A stretch of 64,000 nt of DNA, taken from the NCBI GenBank assembly GCA_038227045.1, contig JBBRQD010000016.1, forward strand, positions 1 through 64,000, in the 5' to 3' direction. A program made the position numbers and the translations under genes. The notes beneath the pieces are model-generated. The model did not search any database, was not told where the DNA came from, and saw only the letters and a program-made list of their open reading frames with translations. Position 1 is the first letter of the stretch, and each line of letters begins with the position of its first letter. This DNA is from JANXLS01 sp038227045. GTDB taxonomy: Bacteria > Planctomycetota > SZUA-567 > H5-PLA8. Below are positions 59,712 to 64,000 of this stretch, piece after piece.

Positions 59712-62700
59712 CTATTTTACGAGCTTTATCCAGGCAATGTGTCCGCTGCGCGCCGCTACGTACAACGTGTCGCCCAGGACGCCCCAACCCATCGCGCCGT
59801 CAAATGTTTTCGGATCGCATTCCGAACCAATTGTAATGGGCGGCGCACAACTGCCATTGTCGATGCGCGCAGACCAGATGCGGCGATTCGGCGCATCGAA
59901 ATGGAGCAACCAGCCATTCCACGCAATCGGAGCCAGTGCGATCCCGCCCAGACTTTCCGCGCTCGTCTCATTGGAGTTTGCCGCCGAATGCAGGGCGCTC
60001 TCCCACACCCGCTTGCCGGTCACGGTATCAAAACATTCAAGCGTCACGACGCGCTTTCGCAGGATATGACAGATCACTCGATCCTGACCATCCGTGGAGG
60101 GTTCGCAGAGCAGGGCGGCGTTCAACGCGCGCTGAAACTTCAATTCGCCGCTGCTCAGATCGTAGGCATAAACTTCGTTCGTCATGTCGTCGGCAAGCAC
60201 GATCGTTTCATGCGCCACGACCGGCCGCCGCCAGAGAGCGCCGCGGGAAATGGTTGTACGCCAGCCAGCTTCGCCCGTCTTGAGATTAATGGCCGAAAGC
60301 TCTTCGGGGCTTCTGACAATCAAGAATTTCTCATTAAACACCAGATCGCCGTTTGGAACCTCGCGTTCCCATAATTTGGCGCCGGTTTTCTTGTCCATCA
60401 ACTGGAGGAAACTGCGGGGGACGGACGCGGCTTTCGATGGGGTATCAGATGGATTGCCGTTTTGCGTATAAAAGCAGGCGACGAACAGCTCGTTCGCGAA
60501 CAAAGCGGTTGGGAAAATTTCTTTTTTCCAGGCGATCGCTTGCCGCTCCAGATCGAGCACGCTGAATGACGAACTTTCGACGATTGCGGCGCATTCGCCT
60601 CCCAGCCACTTGACCGGCGCACCGGATCCTTCGAGTTTCAATAGACGTGTTTCGGGGGGGTCGATAGCCGTCCGATAGAGCCGGCTTCCGGACTCCACAA
60701 AAAGCGTTCCGTTCGAATTATTCTGCAACGCGCCGATTCTCCCCGGCATTGCAATGACGTTGCACGGAGCCAGTGTGAAGCCGTGGAGTTGCGTGGCCGG
60801 CAGTTCCGGAATTTGTTGAGACAGTTTTCCGGATTCGTGCAGCGCGAGCACGCGTTTACCTGTCATTTTTACTTTCTCATCGTACCAATAGAGAGTGCTT
60901 GAATGCGCTGCGAGCGTTTCGCGGAGCAGCGCGTCGCCCTCCTTATTTTGTCCGGCGGAGAGCAATGCGCGCGCGCGCAAAACCTGGATATCCGCGGCAG
61001 CGTCCGTCAACGCGGCTCCTGCGTGCAATTTCTCGATTGCCGCCAGCGCATCGGTGCAGGTCTGCGCGCAGTCGGCGAACTTGTGGGTTGTGTAGCGGGA
61101 CCGCGCCAGGCGAATTTCAACTTCGAGCAGGCGGCGCAGCACGGGTTGAAGATACGGCGTCAACGCCGGGTTTTGTCCCGCAAGTTCGACGGCGATTTTA
61201 AATTCACTGACGGCATCGTCGCGCGCGCCGCTGACGCCATCGTTCTCGGCGGATAGATCGAGGAGGTTTCCAAGCGCGGTATGAAAGCGGAACTCGTTTT
61301 TGTTCGCGGACACAGCTTTGCGCAGCCATGCAATCGCTTCATCGATCTTGCCGAGTTGGAACATCCGGCAACCCAACTGGTACACTAGATTGGGCTCAGT
61401 CGTGGCTTGCTCGCCTACTGTGTTCCAATTCGAGAGCGCCTTGTCCTGATAGCCCGACAGCGCCCACAGGTCGCCGACGTTCATGATGTATTGCCATTTT
61501 CCCGCAGGGCTCAGTTCCTCTAAAATCCAGTTTTCCTGAATCGCTCCTTCGAACTCGTCCGTTGCGACGAGCGTTCTCGCGAGCGCGTTGTGGGCGTCGA
61601 GATTCTTCAGATCCATATCGACGACGGATTTGTAGAGTGCTTTCGCGCGCGCCACGTCGGTCCTGACTGGCACGTCTCCAGCCTTCGCGTCGACGCGCGT
61701 GTTTTCGTTGATCTGAGCCAGAAGCATCATGTTGTCGGAATTCTGCGGGTCGCTGGCGACGAGCGCCTGCAGATAGTAAATCCATGGCGCGAGACCTTCC
61801 CCTTTTGCGCCGCCGAGCAATTTCTTATTCTTCTCTTCTTCGGTGGGATCGCTCATGAAGTCCTTGCTGTGGCGGCCATAGTTCCAGCACAGCGTGATAA
61901 TGCGGTCATTGACCATGCGCTTGAAATAGAAGCCGGGCGCGAGCGTGAGGGCCGCGACGTAATGCTGAATCGCCATGTGAAATTCCTTGCGCGAATAATG
62001 CAGATCCGCCAATGCGTAGCGGCACACAAAACTCTTTGGAAACACATTTGTCGCGGCGTAGCCGATGATGTCGCGCGCCTCGTCCGGCCGATTGTGGGTT
62101 TGAAACACCTGCATCATGCGCAGGTATCCGCTCTCATCCAGCGAACCTTTTCCCATGAGTCCGTTGCGAAGTTCGAGCGCGCGTTGAAATGTTTCGCCGT
62201 CGCGAGCTTTTTCAGTTTCGGCGCTCGCCAGGCAAAAATCGCAGAAATCCAGCGCGGCGTCGGAACCGGAGATGCCGCCCGCCAGCGCGCGCTCGTAGGC
62301 GTTTCGGGCGTTAGATTTCATCCCATATTTCTTGAATGCACCCGCCATCACCAGGTATTTCTCGGGCAGTGTACTGACGGTATTCTGAAGCAAGGTCAAC
62401 GCGGCTTGAACCTGGGCGGTGTCGCCCATTTCCCAATGCGTGTCGGCGAGGCCGGCATACGCATCGAAATTCTCCGGCATGATCTCGACCAGTTTGCGAT
62501 AGAGACCGGCTTTAAGTGCGAGCGCGCGGGGACCGCCGGCTTTGGTGTATTGCAGCAGCAAGTCCGAAATTATGGTGACGTCGCGGGGCGCTAATTTTTC
62601 AGCCTGCTCGAGCGCTCCGATTGTTGAAGGCACATCGCCAACGCTTTCAAACGCGAGCGCCAAATCGCGCAGCGGCGCGGTGCTCTGCGGCCGATTTCCG

Positions 62701-63659
62701 GCGGCTTTTTTCAGCTCCGCGAGAAATGCCTTGTCGTCACCCTGTTTCTTGTGAGCCTTTACCAGTTTCACAATCAGTTGCTTGTGCAACCAATGCGTTT
62801 CGTCAACGAGCCCGAGCGCGTCGGAATACGCCGCGCACGCTCCGGTGATGTCGCCCAGATGCTCGGCGTTTTCGCCAATCTGGTCCAGAACCCGGACGCG
62901 TCCGGCGTAGTCGTCGCCGACGACGTTTGTCAGGCAGAGACGCCACGTGCCGATCGCTTTCTCCCACATTTCGTAGCGCTGGTAAATCTGAGCGAGACGT
63001 TCGTAGGTAATCTTGTCGAAGCGGCGCTCGTCGGCGATGAGTCGGTCCCAAATCTGCGCCGCCGCGTCGCGAGCCTGTTTTTTCATTTCGGGTTTATCGC
63101 CGGAACGGTCGATGAGCAGTTGGCCCCATTCCTCCAGCAGTCGCGTCTTCAACTCAACGTCGCTCGCACCAATGCGCTCCGCAGCTTTCGCGTAATGCTC
63201 CAGCGCCTCTTTTATTGCATTCTCTCCATCCTGCTTTCCCAACAAATGAGCGATTTGGTAATGGACAAAATAATCGTCCGGCGATTTCTTGAGCGCCTCG
63301 CGGAAATACTTCATGGCCTGCGCGTAGTCTCGATTCTCGCGGTAAAACATGCCCAACAGCGTCTGGATCTGCTGCTGTTCGGGGTGCTCCTGCGTGAGTT
63401 TCAACAGGAATTGCGGAACCTTCGATTCGGCGTCGCTGCGCTGCGCGATCTTGTACATGCGGTAGAACGCGTCTTCGTTGCGCGGATTGGCGCGCAGGGA
63501 ATCCAACTCGACGACGAACTCCCACCACGACCCGCCCAGCAGATCCTGGATTTTGAGATCTTTGTATCCGGCATCTCCGGCGAATGTGGGTACGGTCAGA
63601 ACTGCCGCTGCAATCAACGCGGCCAGCAGCAAACGCGGTGAGGCGGCGCAGCGCATCAT
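59712..63659 (-). CDS. Exported TPR protein with C-terminal PQQ-like beta-propeller
   Basis: 1316 residues from ATG 63659, with GAGGA upstream. The start overlaps the stop of the preceding gene (ATGATG), implying coupling. Signal peptide (SPRLLLAALIAAAVLTVPTF). Residues about 50-950 are TPR repeats (DDYFVHYQIAHLLGKQDGEN, ERLAQIYQRYEMWEKAIGTW, TLVATDEFEGAIQENWILEE). The last roughly 350 are a PQQ-like propeller (DKKTGAKLWEREVPNG, DLSSGELKFQRAL, DTVTGKRVWESAL). Such scaffold-propeller fusions probably organise envelope complexes. Within the MoxR operon it could be the client or the assembly platform. Confidence 0.85.
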   Translation of the reverse strand: MMRCAASPRLLLAALIAAAVLTVPTFAGDAGYKDLKIQDLLGGSWWEFVVELDSLRANPRNEDAFYRMYKIAQRSDAESKVPQFLLKLTQEHPEQQQIQTLLGMFYRENRDYAQAMKYFREALKKSPDDYFVHYQIAHLLGKQDGENAIKEALEHYAKAAERIGASDVELKTRLLEEWGQLLIDRSGDKPEMKKQARDAAAQIWDRLIADERRFDKITYERLAQIYQRYEMWEKAIGTWRLCLTNVVGDDYAGRVRVLDQIGENAEHLGDITGACAAYSDALGLVDETHWLHKQLIVKLVKAHKKQGDDKAFLAELKKAAGNRPQSTAPLRDLALAFESVGDVPSTIGALEQAEKLAPRDVTIISDLLLQYTKAGGPRALALKAGLYRKLVEIMPENFDAYAGLADTHWEMGDTAQVQAALTLLQNTVSTLPEKYLVMAGAFKKYGMKSNARNAYERALAGGISGSDAALDFCDFCLASAETEKARDGETFQRALELRNGLMGKGSLDESGYLRMMQVFQTHNRPDEARDIIGYAATNVFPKSFVCRYALADLHYSRKEFHMAIQHYVAALTLAPGFYFKRMVNDRIITLCWNYGRHSKDFMSDPTEEEKNKKLLGGAKGEGLAPWIYYLQALVASDPQNSDNMMLLAQINENTRVDAKAGDVPVRTDVARAKALYKSVVDMDLKNLDAHNALARTLVATDEFEGAIQENWILEELSPAGKWQYIMNVGDLWALSGYQDKALSNWNTVGEQATTEPNLVYQLGCRMFQLGKIDEAIAWLRKAVSANKNEFRFHTALGNLLDLSAENDGVSGARDDAVSEFKIAVELAGQNPALTPYLQPVLRRLLEVEIRLARSRYTTHKFADCAQTCTDALAAIEKLHAGAALTDAAADIQVLRARALLSAGQNKEGDALLRETLAAHSSTLYWYDEKVKMTGKRVLALHESGKLSQQIPELPATQLHGFTLAPCNVIAMPGRIGALQNNSNGTLFVESGSRLYRTAIDPPETRLLKLEGSGAPVKWLGGECAAIVESSSFSVLDLERQAIAWKKEIFPTALFANELFVACFYTQNGNPSDTPSKAASVPRSFLQLMDKKTGAKLWEREVPNGDLVFNEKFLIVRSPEELSAINLKTGEAGWRTTISRGALWRRPVVAHETIVLADDMTNEVYAYDLSSGELKFQRALNAALLCEPSTDGQDRVICHILRKRVVTLECFDTVTGKRVWESALHSAANSNETSAESLGGIALAPIAWNGWLLHFDAPNRRIWSARIDNGSCAPPITIGSECDPKTFDGAMGWGVLGDTLYVAARSGHIAWIKLVK

Positions 63660-64000
63660 GATGGATTCCTCTGCAGCGCGCGCACAATGGCCGGCCAGCG
63701 CCGCGCGGCCACGTCGCTCAGAAATAGAATGCATGCCGCCAGCAGTGCCCAATGCCCCAGGTCGGTCAGGGTCTCGCGCCGTTTGCCTGCCGGCGACGAG
63801 AGGGACACAGTGTCGGCGTCGAGCTTTCCGCCACCCGCTTCGCAAAGATCGTGCAGAAATTTATTGTCTGGCGCGAGCGTCAGGTATTCGCGGAAATTCG
63901 AGACGACGATTCCGGTCGAGACAATCTGTCCGTGCTCGGGCCCGCGGAACTTGACGGCGTAAAGACCTTTCGAGCGAATGCGGTGCGTCGCGGCATACCG
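63656..64000 (-). CDS. C-terminal end of a vWA-type membrane protein (5' beyond window)
   Basis: The frame is open from the window edge and stops with TGA at 63656-63658, overlapping the next start ATG by four bases. The 114 visible residues read GIVVSNFREYLTLAPDNKFL, then HDLCEAGGGKLDADTVSL, and end with RRETLTDLGHWALLAACILF followed by LSDVAARRWPAIVRAL. This layout, a late transmembrane helix followed by D-V-A-A-R-R, is typical of the C-terminus of membrane vWA/gatase-like proteins found beside MoxR. The vWA domain itself lies outside the window. Confidence 0.65.
   Translation of the reverse strand, partial: RYAATHRIRSKGLYAVKFRGPEHGQIVSTGIVVSNFREYLTLAPDNKFLHDLCEAGGGKLDADTVSLSSPAGKRRETLTDLGHWALLAACILFLSDVAARRWPAIVRALQRNPS

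Overview
The window reads as chromosome of a GC-rich Gram-negative bacterium. It encodes lipid A and KDO biosynthesis (lpxA, kdsA), an outer-membrane porin, and many Sec-exported proteins. The density of beta-propeller proteins (PQQ-like, Kelch, Asp-box), VIT/vWA and MoxR modules, a PknB-type kinase with a very large exported half, and small 'HLSTAIVLMFVAGG' membrane proteins resembles Planctomycetota, Verrucomicrobiota, Lentisphaerota or a related candidate phylum such as Sumerlaeota or Hydrogenedentota. No marker gene here fixes the lineage.

Layout. 1-99: tail of a probable IS66-type transposase. 150-4500: a secreted M28-fold protein, small membrane proteins and an MFS transporter. 4531-7808: fatty-acid cluster rpmF-fabH-fabD-fabG on the minus strand, without plsX or acpP. 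7951-13759: porin, then a divergent giant Ser/Thr kinase. 14012-18966: beta-propeller proteins. 19238-22834: isoprenoid operon xseB-ispA-dxs. 23067-26423: VIT-vWA-TPR protein. 26556-31242: nitrite reductase nirBD divergent from narK. 31361-38279: FtsX-type permease, nth, TPR protein, kdsA and an HD-GYP protein. 38311-45246: chrA, a probable selenoprotein, lpxA, comM with duplicated neighbours and a KAS-like protein. 45356: tRNA. 45583-52775: isochorismatase-ThuA fusion, GumN/TraB protein, PQQ-like protein, M20 amidohydrolase, bioA and a small secreted protein. 53031-64000: one minus-strand operon with a vWA-type membrane protein, a TPR/propeller protein, two MoxR ATPases and a 1512-residue exported glycoside-hydrolase-like protein.

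The best hidden signal is at 39489-40496. What looks like two ORFs is one reading frame interrupted by a single TGA exactly at the first cysteine position of a thioredoxin CxxC motif (UPKC). A GGUCU-loop hairpin starts shortly after it. This is very probably a selenocysteine-containing, exported thioredoxin-like protein with an unusual helical C-terminal half.

Other notable points: an M28 homologue that has lost most metal ligands; an uncharacterised C-terminal domain shared by that protein and a Kelch-PKD protein; a KAS-like protein without its catalytic residues; a pseudo-receiver HD-GYP protein; a duplicated 3' end of comM; and several large intergenic hairpins built from related words.
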